A DNA stretch of 64,000 nt, from positions 62,001 to 126,000 of the forward strand of contig CAILCG010000026.1 of assembly GCA_903832665.1 (NCBI GenBank), given 5' to 3'. Positions 8,449 to 22,360 of the stretch are shown here, piece after piece (position 1 is the stretch's first letter; the number at the start of each line of letters is the position of its first letter). This stretch comes from an uncultured Methanomicrobiales archaeon. GTDB taxonomy: Archaea > Halobacteriota > Methanomicrobia > Methanomicrobiales > Methanospirillaceae. The notes under the pieces were generated by a model that was not told the DNA's origin, did not search any database, and saw only the letters and a list, made by a program, of their open reading frames with translations. A program made the position numbers and the translations under genes.

Positions 8449-8800
8449 GGGACCCTGCCACCCCCTCCTCCAAAAAATGAGGAGACCGGGTTACCCATGC
8501 CTCCACGGGAAAAAGATTTAACCCAACCCTCCCCTTTCAGCACAAGCGGGGACCCTACCCCCCGCTTGCTCCATAAACCTAGCCATAATTTTGATTGGAT
8601 CCACGACGGAGGGAAATCCAGCGGCTGGCTAAAATGGGCAGAGGGGTAGGGTCCCCCAAGTAACCGGAAGGGACCCTGCCCACCCTCCCCACAAAAAAAT
8701 GAGTGACCCTAGCTACCCATACCCCCACGGAAAAAAGATTTGACCCCCACCCACCCATCCTGGCAGGGGGGTTACCCACCCCCAACACGCAACCGGAATA
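8449..8800. repeat. Tandem C-run/G-run hairpin repeats (locus A)
   Basis: The gap between the ABC operon and nikR holds no credible gene. Two imperfect copies of an 80-base unit lie at about 8449-8530 and 8670-8750. Both run GGGACCCTGCC, C-rich block, AAAAAATGAG, TACCCAT, CCACGG, AAAAAGATTT, ACCC. Between and after them are hairpins made of a C run and a G run, for example AGCGGGG...CCCCCCGCT at 8544-8566. Related material occurs at about 36.3-36.6 kb and 61.0-61.2 kb. Confidence 0.7.
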
Positions 8801-8858
8801 GTACATCAAAAAAAGGATGACAGTAAACCATTGAACGGTAAAAAAATCGGAGCTTTCT

Positions 8859-9281
8859 TTACTCATCCACAGTTATCGTGGTGAGTTTGACCGACTCCAC
8901 ACCCTTCTGGGACATGAGCCGCTCAGCGAACAGCTTGAGGTCAGCCCCGTCGCCGTGAACAAGAATCACTTCAAGGCACCGGTTATGGGTGACATGCGAG
9001 TGCAGCGATGCCTTGATCAGTTTGTGGTAATCGTGCTGGATATCGGTGAGAGTGACGAGCAGCCCCCGCTGGTCGTGATCGTATACCATCGTGATGACTC
9101 CTTCCCGTTCACCCTTGACATCCGACATCCATTTGTAATAGGTGATGTAGGTACGGATTGCATCGCGGATACCCTCTGACCGGGACGAGTACCCCCGCTG
9201 GTTGATAATCTCATCAAACTTGTCGAGCAGATTGCTGGGAAGCGATATTCCGATGCGGGAGAGATCAGAGTCCATGGTCAT
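8859..9281 (-). CDS. nikR: NikR nickel-responsive transcriptional regulator
   Basis: This 140-residue protein has the NikR layout: an N-terminal ribbon-helix-helix DNA-binding domain (residues 8-50, RIGISLPSNLLDKFDEII and GYSSRSEGIRDAIR) and a C-terminal ACT-like tetramerisation domain. The nickel ligands are in place: a His in HDYHKL, then LHSHVTHNRCLE, giving the two His and the Cys of the high-affinity site. GAGGT lies six bases upstream of the ATG at 9281, which supports this start over the internal Met3. It is divergent from nikMN-nikO-nikQ and should repress that operon when nickel is sufficient. Confidence 0.95.
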   Translation of the reverse strand: MTMDSDLSRIGISLPSNLLDKFDEIINQRGYSSRSEGIRDAIRTYITYYKWMSDVKGEREGVITMVYDHDQRGLLVTLTDIQHDYHKLIKASLHSHVTHNRCLEVILVHGDGADLKLFAERLMSQKGVESVKLTTITVDE

Positions 9282-9507
9282 AAAAAACCTCGTTATGTGT
9301 ATATGAATGCGGATTGTTTTTTAAGGTTTTCTAAAAAAATCCAGAAAAGTATGAATCCGTGAGACGAATCTACACGGGAATTCTCGATCCTGCGGAGAGG
9401 GAATGGATGCCGGCGGATCAAAACGAGAACCCAAAAGTTCTATCCCATGAGGAAAAAACAGGTCATCTCTGCAATAAAATTCAGAAAAAAAGAAAATAAT
9501 GGTGAGA

Positions 9508-9570
9508 TAAAATATCAAATAACAACACTTTTTAACTACAAGGGGTTACAAGAATTCATATTCGTAATAC
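9508..9570 (+). promoter_or_regulatory. nikMNOQ promoter with candidate NikR operator
   Basis: A TATA-like TAAAATATC lies near 9508. Downstream is an inverted repeat: GGGTTAC (9543-9549), 14 bases, GTAATAC (9564-9570). From memory, non-enterobacterial NikR sites have the form GTGTTAC-N13/14-GTAACAC; this site matches 12 of 14 bases with a 14-base spacer. It would cover the expected transcription start, 17 bases before the ATG at 9587, where a bound repressor would block RNA polymerase. The rest of the 305-base gap holds the nikR promoter and no gene. Confidence 0.65.
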
Positions 9571-9586
9571 CGAACCCTGGTGGCCC

Positions 9587-10588
9587 ATGCATATTCCCGA
9601 TGGTTTTTTCCCGATCTCACAAGCTGCCATGTACTGGATTATCGCCCTCATCTTCATCGCCCTGTCCCTTCGCTGGGCAAAGCGGGAGATGAGCGAGGAG
9701 AAAGTGCCGCTCGTTGCTGTGCTCGCAGCGGGAATATTTGCCATCCAGACGCTCAATATGGCTCTTCCCATCTCGATCATTCCCGGCGGGGTGAGCGGGC
9801 ATGTCGTCGGGGCGGCCCTTGCTGCAATCGTGCTCGGCTCACCCTTTGCCGCAATTTTTATTCTTACGCTCGTGCTGATCCTCCAGGGCATTTTCTTTGG
9901 CGACGGGGGCATCACAGCGATGGGAGCCAATATCATCAATATGGGAGTCCTTGGCGGATTTTTTGGGTTCTACACGTACCAACCTGTGAACAATGTGTTC
10001 CGCAATCGCTTCTGTGCAGCCTTCATTGCCGGCTGGGTCTCGCTCTTTATCCCTGCCATCGTTTGTGCAGTCGAGCTGGCAGTTGCAGGAACCCTGCCCC
10101 TCACGTTCGGCCTAATAACGATGGGGGTGTACCATGCAGTCATCGGAATCATCGAAGGTGGTGTCACGGCCTTTGCCATCTCGCTGATCATCCATGCCCG
10201 GCCGGATATCGTTTCGGGAGAGATTCCTGCGGGTGCACGTAAGGCAGGGGATATGCTCATTGTGGCTGGTATTACTATCGCACTCGGGATCGCAATCTTT
10301 GCCCCCTATTACGCCTCCACCTATCCTGACGGACTGGACAGCACGTTCCTCTCCGCATATGGGGCAAAAGAGGTGAGCACGGTCCATATCGATGAATCAA
10401 AGGTCGCATCTGCCGAATCGGCAGTGATTGAGAAGACGGGGAACTCCTTCTCATGGCAGGCACCACTTCCGGGGTATTCCCTGCCGGGTCTTGATAAGCC
10501 CGGGGAAGTGCTTGCCATTCTCTTTGGTGTGATCATCCTCTTCATTCTCGGGTTCGGCATCAGTCGGTTCATAGCCCGGAAGAATTGA
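9587..10588 (+). CDS. nikMN: NikMN fused substrate-binding subunit of ECF nickel importer
   Basis: This 333-residue membrane protein fuses the M component (residues 1-215) to an N/PDGLE domain (about 225-333). It starts MHIPDGFFP, the canonical metal-chelating N-terminus. The second ligand His is in [12 protein letters not shown], and [18 protein letters not shown] is the conserved helix pair. The N part carries YPDGLDSTF, the PDGLE signature, and ends in a membrane helix. Together with the ATPase and T component it imports Ni2+. Assignment to nickel rests on the divergent nikR and the operator; the family also includes cobalt importers. Confidence 0.9.
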   Translation: MHIPDGFFPISQAAMYWIIALIFIALSLRWAKREMSEEKVPLVAVLAAGIFAIQTLNMALPISIIPGGVSGHVVGAALAAIVLGSPFAAIFILTLVLILQGIFFGDGGITAMGANIINMGVLGGFFGFYTYQPVNNVFRNRFCAAFIAGWVSLFIPAIVCAVELAVAGTLPLTFGLITMGVYHAVIGIIEGGVTAFAISLIIHARPDIVSGEIPAGARKAGDMLIVAGITIALGIAIFAPYYASTYPDGLDSTFLSAYGAKEVSTVHIDESKVASAESAVIEKTGNSFSWQAPLPGYSLPGLDKPGEVLAILFGVIILFILGFGISRFIARKN

Positions 10589-10634
10589 GAGGGTTTTATT
10601 GTGAAAAAAACCCACGAGTAAACGGAATTTCTCT

Positions 10635-11486
10635 ATGCATCTTATCGAGACCCGCTATCTCACCTATACCTATCCCGGCAATGTCACCGCACTGCACTCG
10701 CTCAACTTCGTAGCTCCCCGCAATGCCCGCATCGCCGTTATCGGCTCGAACGGCGCCGGCAAGAGTACGCTCTTCAAATGTTTCAACGGTATCTTCAGGC
10801 CGAGTTCCGGTTCCGTCCTGATCCGCGGAGAACCCATAACAAAAGAAAATATCCGCGAGGTGCGCAAGTTCGTCGGCATCGTATTCCAGAATGCCGACGA
10901 TCAGATCTTCTCCCCGACTGTAGAGCAGGATGTGGCATTCGGGCCTACCAATCTCGGGCTTGATGAAGAGACCATCCACCACCGGGTGGAAGAAGCGCTC
11001 AGGCTCGTGGGGATCGAAGACCTTGCCCACCGCGTCCCCCATCACCTGAGCGGAGGAGAGAAGAAACGGGTCGCGATAGCGGGAATTATTGCCATGGAAC
11101 CGGAGGTGCTGGTCCTCGATGAACCGACCGCCGGGCTCGACCCGAAAGGTGTCCACGATCTCGTCGAGTTCATCAATTCACTCTCACGGAAATACGGCAT
11201 GACCGTGATCTTCTCCACCCACGATGTGGCGATGGTTGCCGAAGTCGCGGACTATGTGTATGTCATGAATAAGGGCCGGTTTGTTGCCGAGGGCAGTGTT
11301 GAAGAAATATTCTTACAGCCGGATATGCTCCGCTCGGTCAGGCTCGATGTGCCCGTGTTACCGAAACTGATCCGATCCCTCAATACGCACGGCATCCCGG
11401 TTCCCATGGCGTATACCTACGAGGATGTGGAACGGGCGCTTATCACTACCTATAAGGGCTTACCCCGGGACAGCACCCTCCCATGA
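10635..11486 (+). CDS. nikO: NikO ECF nickel importer ATPase
   Basis: This 283-residue ABC ATPase shows Walker A (IGSNGAGKSTL), Q-loop (VGIVFQNADDQIF), signature (HLSGGEKKRVAIAG), Walker B (EVLVLDEPTAGLDP) and H-loop (VIFSTHDVAMV). It is the energy component for NikMN and NikQ. The next gene starts four bases before its stop (ATGA overlap), so it is translationally coupled to nikQ. It is a paralogue of the CbiO protein at 1875-2762 but lacks that protein's His/Cys-rich N-terminal tail. Confidence 0.93.
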   Translation: MHLIETRYLTYTYPGNVTALHSLNFVAPRNARIAVIGSNGAGKSTLFKCFNGIFRPSSGSVLIRGEPITKENIREVRKFVGIVFQNADDQIFSPTVEQDVAFGPTNLGLDEETIHHRVEEALRLVGIEDLAHRVPHHLSGGEKKRVAIAGIIAMEPEVLVLDEPTAGLDPKGVHDLVEFINSLSRKYGMTVIFSTHDVAMVAEVADYVYVMNKGRFVAEGSVEEIFLQPDMLRSVRLDVPVLPKLIRSLNTHGIPVPMAYTYEDVERALITTYKGLPRDSTLP

Positions 11487-12310
11487 TAGAGGAACTCTTT
11501 TACATCGAGAAAGCTGCCTACCGGGACAGCGTTATCCACCAGCTCGATGCACGGGTAAAGATCATCGGCATGTTTGCCGTGATCATCGCGATGGTTGCAA
11601 TCCCGTATTCACCGTTGGTGTTTACCGTAGGAGTACTGTTCTTTGCCTTCCTTGCGGCGCTCTGGGCACTTGCCGGTCTGCCGTGGCTCATCTATGCAAA
11701 ACGCCTGCTGATGGTACTGCCGTTCGGGTTTTTCATCATTGTTTTCCAGATCTTCTTCACCAACCGGTATTACCCGGTCTTCCACGTAATTGCAAACCTG
11801 CCGTTTGGCATCCATATTTACGCAGAATCCGTGGAGTTTGCCATCATCCTCTTCGTGAAGTTTGTCGTCTGTGTGACTGCGATCATCCTGCTCTCTTCGA
11901 TTACAAAACTCCATGACATGCTCGAAGGAGCGGGACGCATGGGTCTGCCCCCGGAGTTTGCCCTCACGTTCGGGATGATGATCCGGTATCTCTTTGTCTT
12001 TGGCTACATCTACCGGAAGATCAATGAATCCCTCACCACCCGGTGTTTTGACCCGTTCAATTCCGCTCTTCCCTACCGCTACCGGATGAAACAGATCGGG
12101 TATACGGTCGGGACGATCTTCATCCGGTCCTATGAACAGGGGGAACGGGTCTACACGAGCATGCTCTGCCGGGGATATGGCAAGGACAGCCACATCTTTA
12201 TTGCAAAAAAACCGCTCCGGACCGTGGAGTGGTTGTTCCTGATCTTCTGCCTCTGCTTGGCCGTAATCGTCCCTGTTGAGACGTGGCTCACCGGAGTTCG
12301 GCTGCTCTGA
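11483..12310 (+). CDS. nikQ: NikQ ECF transmembrane coupling subunit
   Basis: This 275-residue membrane protein is the T component of the nickel importer, with about five or six helices. The family's cytoplasmic coupling motif is seen as RVYTSMLCRGYGKDS near residue 220, and the segment LDARVKIIGMFAVII marks the N-terminus. It overlaps nikO by four bases. It is the last gene of the operon; a T-rich stretch at about 12347-12356 may be the terminator. Confidence 0.92.
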   Translation: MIEELFYIEKAAYRDSVIHQLDARVKIIGMFAVIIAMVAIPYSPLVFTVGVLFFAFLAALWALAGLPWLIYAKRLLMVLPFGFFIIVFQIFFTNRYYPVFHVIANLPFGIHIYAESVEFAIILFVKFVVCVTAIILLSSITKLHDMLEGAGRMGLPPEFALTFGMMIRYLFVFGYIYRKINESLTTRCFDPFNSALPYRYRMKQIGYTVGTIFIRSYEQGERVYTSMLCRGYGKDSHIFIAKKPLRTVEWLFLIFCLCLAVIVPVETWLTGVRLL

Positions 12311-12460
12311 TCAACGGGCTTTTTTCAACAGGACAGGAAATAATCATTTTTTTTTAGGATTTTTCCGTGAGGTCAGGGCAATCGGATCCGGATCAGGACT
12401 GATGTCTGGAAAGGGGAATGAAAGAGCAACAGCCAGATCCTTTTGTTAGCGGCGACAGGT

Positions 12461-13556
12461 TCACGACATCCCTGAAAAGATGAGCCAGATCCCAAACCCG
12501 AGCAGGAGCAGGCCCCCGAGTTTCTGCACAACGCCCGCGTAGCGCAACAACCGTTCCCCGGGAATTGATCTATGAAGTACCGTAAGAGCGATAAAGGGAG
12601 TAAGAATCCCCGCGGATAATACCAGGATCATCGATACAGGTGCGATGGTTGCATTCAGGAGCAGTGTCTCAATAAGGATCAGGAACGGGGCAATGGCACA
12701 GGGTGCAAAGAGGATTGCAAAGACGATGCCGAGAGAAAAAATGCCCGGGAGGGTATGGAACCGGAATGCCAGGGTAGACGCACTGTCTTTCACCCGCGGG
12801 AAGAGAGAACAGTCCCAGCTGGAGCAGTCCTACAAATATCGCGATAAGACCCGCGATGACATTGATAAGCAGCCGTGAACCGGTGTCAGGCCTGAATGCA
12901 ACACCGGCACCGAGAATACCCGCAGTGGCAAGCAGGTATGCCGCAAGGATGCCAGTGCCGAATACCAGGGGATAGTACGTACCGGCCTTCCCTTTCGCTA
13001 CCGCACCCCCGGCTGCCGCAATGAGCACCACGAGGCTCCACAGCAGGCAGGGTGAGAGCCCAGTCATCAGGCCCAGGATGAAGAAAAATAGCACAGAGGG
13101 TAGATTATTACCATCAAAGAGACTTTTCCTTTTTTCCGGGACAGGATACGCACCAGATTCGGCGAGCCTAATCTCATTCGCGAGCTTTTCAGGAGAGATC
13201 TCGTTGAAGGAAAGGACCTTGTTGCGGTTGATCACCACTACAGGAATCTCCGTGACACCATAGGAGACGAGAAGATTTACCCCGGCCCTATCGTCGATCT
13301 CGATGCTCTCGACTGCGACCCGGTCCCGGTATTGAGCCCGCAGGGAATCGATGAGAGGATCGGTCTTCTCACAGTTGACGCACCCCTGCTGGTGGAAATA
13401 TTCCAGGATGACGATCCCCGAGACCGGCTGGACGATGAGGATGGCGATGAGGAACGCGAGGATCACAACAGGGAGCCTGCCGAGGTTATTCTGCAGAGCG
13501 GCCGTGCTGGCTTTGCTTCCCGGAAGGTATTCCCTTTTGTTCCAGCCCGGTTTCAT
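12461..13556 (-). pseudogene. Thioredoxin-CcdA/DsbD-like membrane protein, frameshifted near 12795
   Basis: From an ATG at 13556 the first frame encodes a membrane helix, an extracytoplasmic thioredoxin-like domain with a CxxC site (QQGCVNCEKTDPLI), and the first CcdA-type helices (GLSPCLLWSLVVLIAA). The frame breaks near 12795 (LQLGLFSLP), and the second frame (from about 12793) continues VKDSASTLAFRFHTLPG and FAPCAIAPFLILIETLL to the end. Both CcdA Pro-Cys motifs are kept. Removing one base in CCCGCGGG joins the parts into about 365 residues. Intact, it would carry reducing power across the membrane to extracytoplasmic thiols. It follows the DUF4418 gene in the same direction. Confidence 0.78.
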
Positions 13557-13704
13557 AAAAAAGTCCTGGTATATTCTGTCCTGTGATACATTCTTTCCCT
13601 GTTGAACTAATAGGGAAAAACAAAAAAAATAGGGAAAAACAAAAAAAGGTTTGGTTCCCGGAAAGGTGCTTCTTCCGGGAAAACCGGAACCAGATGTTTT
13701 GAGA

Positions 13705-14130
13705 TTACGGTGACATCTCTTCCTGTGCATCGTAGATGACCCAGCAGGCCACGGCAATAATAACAACGCCGAGGATTACCAGCACGGGTTTAGTCACCAG
13801 GTTGCAGGGGTGTTCCGCCATGCCGCACATCTTGGTGATATAGAGCGGGAACAGGAACGCGAGAATACCCAGACCGATACCAAAGAACCCGATGACCCTC
13901 TTGGTCTCGGCTGACTTGGAAAACGCAAGCAGCAGGCCGGCGAGGATCGCGAGTGCACCGACGCCGATTTCGGCCCTGGCGGTCCATCCGCAGGGCATGA
14001 CCAGGGATGAGCCGCTGGCGAGTTTTGCATACATTCCACCCACTTCACAGACAGGGGCAAACGTCCAGGGCCCCACAAGCAGGAGAATTCCCAATACTAC
14101 CAGAATAATTGCAGGTAACGAAATTTTCAT
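13705..14130 (-). CDS. DUF4418 family membrane protein
   Basis: This 141-residue protein has four hydrophobic helices and conserved Cys residues (FAPVCEVGG, MPCGWTARAE, MCGMAEHPCNLVTKP). The pattern fits the DUF4418 family, whose function is unknown. Cys pairs on the outer face would fit its neighbour downstream, a thioredoxin-CcdA protein, suggesting a thiol-redox or metal role (inference). The TATA box about 27 bases upstream of the ATG implies a leaderless transcript. Confidence 0.8.
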   Translation of the reverse strand: MKISLPAIILVVLGILLLVGPWTFAPVCEVGGMYAKLASGSSLVMPCGWTARAEIGVGALAILAGLLLAFSKSAETKRVIGFFGIGLGILAFLFPLYITKMCGMAEHPCNLVTKPVLVILGVVIIAVACWVIYDAQEEMSP

Positions 14131-14143
14131 ACCCTCTTCTCGA

Positions 14144-14174
14144 GTGATTACCTATTTAAACATTTGGTAATCGC
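14144..14174 (-). promoter_or_regulatory. Inverted repeat straddling the DUF4418 promoter
   Basis: AGTGATTACC (14143-14152) and GGTAATCGCT (14166-14175) form a 10-bp inverted repeat with one mismatch, separated by 13 bases that contain the TATA-like TATTTAAACA. On the minus strand the TATA lies about 27 bases before the ATG at 14130. A dimeric repressor bound here would occlude TBP/TFB. No regulator is assigned. Confidence 0.55.
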
Positions 14175-14175
14175 T

Positions 14176-14737
14176 TATCATAAAAAAAATTGTTTTGAGG
14201 TCGTTACAACAACCCCACCCATAGCACCTGCATCGCTTCTTTGCAGGGTAGTACTTACTGCCAAAGAGATCTTCCTTTGCATAAAAATCTTCAGGGACAC
14301 CCGGGACCTCACGTCAGAAAAGTGTGAAGCAATTACCAAAGGTATTTGAAGTATGTTTCCCGGCCTTATCTGTGCGATACCCCGTCACGGGAATGGATGC
14401 TCTCTTTGCCACATCCCCTGGCACCAGGCATCATGTGCCCAAAAAGAACGTTCCCCCGACCGGGGAAATAACCCTCGCATTAACCAATAAAACAACCATA
14501 AGGATGGGATCCGTCATGTCAGTCTTGGACAAATATTATCTCCGGAAAGTCGCAGCACGGTTCATTCCGTTCAGGATAGTTCCCCAGAGAGATTCCAGGC
14601 CCCGGAAGGACCGCAGGCATACAAAAAGCCTGATGATTCACTAAACAGGGGCGCCAGATCTAAGAAACAGAGGAAATTCCTTCGGGATCAACAGAGCAGA
14701 TGCTGGGACAATTATCTGAATTGAAAGAAGGGATTGT
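14176..14737. other. Intergenic stretch without a convincing gene
   Basis: About 560 bases lie between the DUF4418 promoter and the 3' end of the HTH-PAS-PAS gene. An open frame at 14324-14644 on the plus strand (106 codons) shows no recognisable domain, is rich in Arg/Pro/Lys, and has no clear ribosome binding site. No tRNA-like fold or repeat was seen. Confidence 0.4.
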
Positions 14738-15772
14738 TCAGACGACAGGTCTGACCCTGTCCGAGCCCGCGCCCGACAATCCCGGGACCGGCAGAACCAA
14801 ACGATCCCACGCATTGCTGGGAAGGTTCTCAGGCCCTGCGATGGAAGGCCGGGTCAGATCCCGTATGACCATAACGATATTGATTATTTCACCACGGGCA
14901 TTGTAAATCGGGCGGAGGTGAAGATGAACGGGGAACTCCCCGCCATCATTTCGCCGCATCCGGGAGTTCACTTCATAATGCCCCTGTCCAGTGAAGGCAT
15001 TCTGCAGGTTGCCGGGAAAATGGGGTATGGCTCCCCCGATTTCCAAGAGGAGGCCGGAGTTTTTCCCGAGACATTCTCCCGCTGCATACCCGAACATCTT
15101 CATTGCTGCCGGGTTTGCGAACGAAACTGCGGCGGTTCTCGCATCGATGAGGATAACCGCATCATCAATACAGGAAATGATTCCTTCGACCAGTTTCCGA
15201 CTTTCATCCGTCACGGATTCAAACTTCTGCTTCTCCCGCGTGACATCGCTCATGATGATCGTGATCCCCCGCGTCCCGTCATTGAAGACAGTCGGGGTCA
15301 GCCTGACATCAAAGATGAGCTCCCTGTCGCGGATAACCTCACTGATTTCGGTCCTGATATCGGTCCCGTAATGGGCTTCACGGATTTTATCAGCGAGTTG
15401 CTGCTTTCCAATAACCGGAATCCCGCTCAGGTCCGCTCGTTTTCCGAGAAGTGCTTCCCGGTTCATCCCGGAAAACTCCAGGTAATTATCATTCACCCGG
15501 GAGATCTTCATCTCCCGATCGAGAATAATGATAAAATCATCGGAGCGATCCAGCATTGTTGGGATGCTGGTCCTCCGGGACATGATAAAAATTTTCGACA
15601 TGCCATGCTCGAGCTGTTCGACCTGCCCGGTCATCAGGAGAATCTCAAGATATTTTGCCGCCGCATTCCGGTTCATCCCGAGGGTGCTGGCGATCCGGGT
15701 GATCTTGATACCTTTCGGGTTGTCACGCAGGAGGTCCTTTATCCGCTGGAGCTCGGCATCGTGGGTTTTCAT
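14738..15772 (-). CDS. HTH-PAS-PAS regulator
   Basis: The ATG at 15772 gives 344 residues. Residues 1-65 form a winged-helix-like HTH (RIKDLLRDNPKGIKITRIAS, NRNAAAKYLEILLMTGQV). Two PAS domains follow, at about 75-190 (DDFIIILDREMKISRVNDNY) and about 200-315 (GIISCIDDAVILIDARTAAV). There is no kinase domain, so it may be a one-component transcription factor sensing a small ligand or redox state through PAS. An upstream TTG at 15814 is unlikely, because the TATA-like box at 15822-15831 is too close to it but is about 25 bases before the expected transcription start for the ATG. The last 30 residues are Pro/Gly-rich and unassigned. Confidence 0.8.
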   Translation of the reverse strand: MKTHDAELQRIKDLLRDNPKGIKITRIASTLGMNRNAAAKYLEILLMTGQVEQLEHGMSKIFIMSRRTSIPTMLDRSDDFIIILDREMKISRVNDNYLEFSGMNREALLGKRADLSGIPVIGKQQLADKIREAHYGTDIRTEISEVIRDRELIFDVRLTPTVFNDGTRGITIIMSDVTREKQKFESVTDESRKLVEGIISCIDDAVILIDARTAAVSFANPAAMKMFGYAAGECLGKNSGLLLEIGGAIPHFPGNLQNAFTGQGHYEVNSRMRRNDGGEFPVHLHLRPIYNARGEIINIVMVIRDLTRPSIAGPENLPSNAWDRLVLPVPGLSGAGSDRVRPVV

Positions 15773-15963
15773 AAGATATTCCGTTCGGATTTCACGTGGT
15801 GAGGAATTCTTCAAATTAATTGATAAATATACCCGGGAACCTCATTTTTTGAAACATGGTAACCCTGAGCAATGTGCCCGAACGGAGCGGGAAACCCGGA
15901 ACTGTCGCAGATTTTGAAACATACTACAAGGTTTAAATTCATTTCAGGGAAAGGGAGAATAGC

Positions 15964-17184
15964 ATGCGTTCATCCCCCCGGTTCAATTTTTTCCGGTTGA
16001 TCTCCCGCAACCTGAAAAGCCGCCCGTACCGGAGTATGGCGATAATTCTCATCTTTGCTCTCATTGCGGCAACCCTCTTTTCGGCCATGTACCTGGCCGG
16101 AGGTGCTGCACAAAGTCTTGACCGGGGGACGCGATGGTTCGGTGCGGATCTCACGGTCATTCCGGAGAACTCCTCCACCGTGGGCGAGGGTAGTCTCCTG
16201 ACAGGAAACCCCGCAATGTTTTTTTTCAATGGTGCAGTGGTTGAAAATGTCTCACGCATTCCCGGGGTTGCAAGAGCCAGCCCGCAGATCCTGGTGGCTA
16301 CCCTGGCAGGTGCCTCATGTTGTTCTGATTTTCTCCAGATTATTGCCGTGAATCCGGAAAAAGACTTCACCCTTCTGCCGTGGCTCAACGATCACCCGGG
16401 CGTGACGCTGGACAAGGACGGAATTATTGTCGGCAGCCGGATAGAAGGTGACATTCATTCTTTGCTCATCTTCTATGGCCACAGCTACCATATTGTCGGC
16501 AGGATCGAACCCACCGGCATGCGGAGTATCGACAAGGCCGTCTTCATCCGGATGGAAGATGCCCATATCATGGCTGATGAATCCGGAACAAAAGCAGTAA
16601 AACCCCTGGTACTGCCTCCGGGGATGATCTCATCGGTTCTCGTGCAGATGGACCCGGGAGCATCCTCAGTTGCTGTGGAGGATGCGATTATCAGAGAGGT
16701 ACCCGACACCCGGATACTTACCCGGGCCAGTCTTTCGGGAACGGTAACGCAGCACCTTGCCGGCATCACCCTGCTCCTCCATGACATCGCAGTAATTGTA
16801 ACAGCGATTTTTCTGCCGGTTCTTGTCTTTGTCTCCGTCATGCTGGCCCGGGACATGAAACAGGAACTCACGATCCTGGGAGCATTGGGAGCAACGAAGG
16901 CATTTGTCCTCAGGCTGATCCTTGCAGAGACATTTTCCGCAGCGCTTATCGGTAGTCTTGCCGGCATCGGATCAGCGTTGGTTGTGCTTTTCGGGTTCCA
17001 GGATTTCATTGCACTTTCCCTGAATGTCCCGTTCTCTGTCCCGACCGCTGTGGATCTTCTTTCTGCCGCAGGAAGTACCCTTGTCCTCACGCTCGTGATC
17101 AGCGGGATCGCTTCACTCTATCCCACCTTCCGGCTTCTGCGTTCAGAGGCCTACGGGAATATACGCACTGATGAATCAGATTAG
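15964..17184 (+). CDS. FtsX/MacB-like ABC transporter permease
   Basis: This 406-residue protein has an N-terminal membrane helix (ILIFALIAATLFSAMYLAGG), a large external domain of about 220 residues, and three C-terminal helices with the FtsX-type linker QELTILGALGATKAFVLRLI. GGGAG-type ribosome binding and a GTTTAAATTC box at 15931-15940 precede the ATG. The external domain has an adjacent Cys pair (ASCCSDFLQ). MacB-like permeases need an ATPase; none is next to this gene, so it must borrow one or have lost it. The nearby DUF4418 gene belongs to a family that, as I recall, often accompanies such permeases. Confidence 0.82.
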   Translation: MRSSPRFNFFRLISRNLKSRPYRSMAIILIFALIAATLFSAMYLAGGAAQSLDRGTRWFGADLTVIPENSSTVGEGSLLTGNPAMFFFNGAVVENVSRIPGVARASPQILVATLAGASCCSDFLQIIAVNPEKDFTLLPWLNDHPGVTLDKDGIIVGSRIEGDIHSLLIFYGHSYHIVGRIEPTGMRSIDKAVFIRMEDAHIMADESGTKAVKPLVLPPGMISSVLVQMDPGASSVAVEDAIIREVPDTRILTRASLSGTVTQHLAGITLLLHDIAVIVTAIFLPVLVFVSVMLARDMKQELTILGALGATKAFVLRLILAETFSAALIGSLAGIGSALVVLFGFQDFIALSLNVPFSVPTAVDLLSAAGSTLVLTLVISGIASLYPTFRLLRSEAYGNIRTDESD

Positions 17185-17290
17185 CGGGACACCATCGGTA
17201 ATTGAAGATTTTTTGTACGGGGACAATACCATACCGGCGAACAGTTGTCCCTGTCGTCACCTTTTTTAATTACTCCTTCCATCATCTTGC

Positions 17291-17599
17291 ATGGCAAACC
17301 TGTTCGGGCACGGGTTCATCACCAGCATCATGCTGATCGCAGAGCACTTTGGCCTGCCACCGGGACAGGCATGGCATGGAGTTGGGGATCATGTCGAGGG
17401 CCTCATCCTCCCGGAGAAATTCAGGGGAACTGAAATTGAAGAACTCACCACGCTCCTGAGGAAGAAAGTGATCTGGCACCAGCCGGGAAATATGGACAAG
17501 GAAGATGCGCAGGAGGTGATCCGGACCCTCAACCGGCTGATCGTTGCAATCGACCGCGAACTGGGGATTAAGGATGCCGAAATCGGACAGTTCCGGTAA
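17291..17599 (+). CDS. Conserved hypothetical protein, 102 residues
   Basis: The ATG at 17291 starts a soluble, mostly helical protein with no signal peptide or membrane segment. Features include a His-rich N-terminal half (LFGHGFITSIMLIAEHFGL, HGVGDHVEGLILPEKF) and an amphipathic C-terminal helix (EDAQEVIRTLNRLIVAIDREL). No known domain was recognised. It lies alone just upstream of the gyrase promoter; codon use resembles its neighbours. Confidence 0.7.
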   Translation: MANLFGHGFITSIMLIAEHFGLPPGQAWHGVGDHVEGLILPEKFRGTEIEELTTLLRKKVIWHQPGNMDKEDAQEVIRTLNRLIVAIDRELGIKDAEIGQFR

Positions 17600-17663
17600 C
17601 ATGTGCATAGTTTATATAGTTGAATCCGTTTTTTACGCCTATGCTTTAAGTCATTGAACAGCC

Positions 17664-22304
<4,641 letters not shown>

Positions 22305-22360
22305 GATTTAATCCATACATTTTATTAATCTCATCTCAAATCTCTTTTTTAGAAAAGATC

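Noticed and set aside
9297-9304. NikR site upstream of nikR itself
   Set aside because: TATGTGTATATG looks repetitive, but no second half-site at 13-14 bases was found.
14324-14644. Open frame of 106 codons in the DUF4418/PAS gap
   Set aside because: No ribosome site, no domain and basic low-quality composition; it is likely chance.
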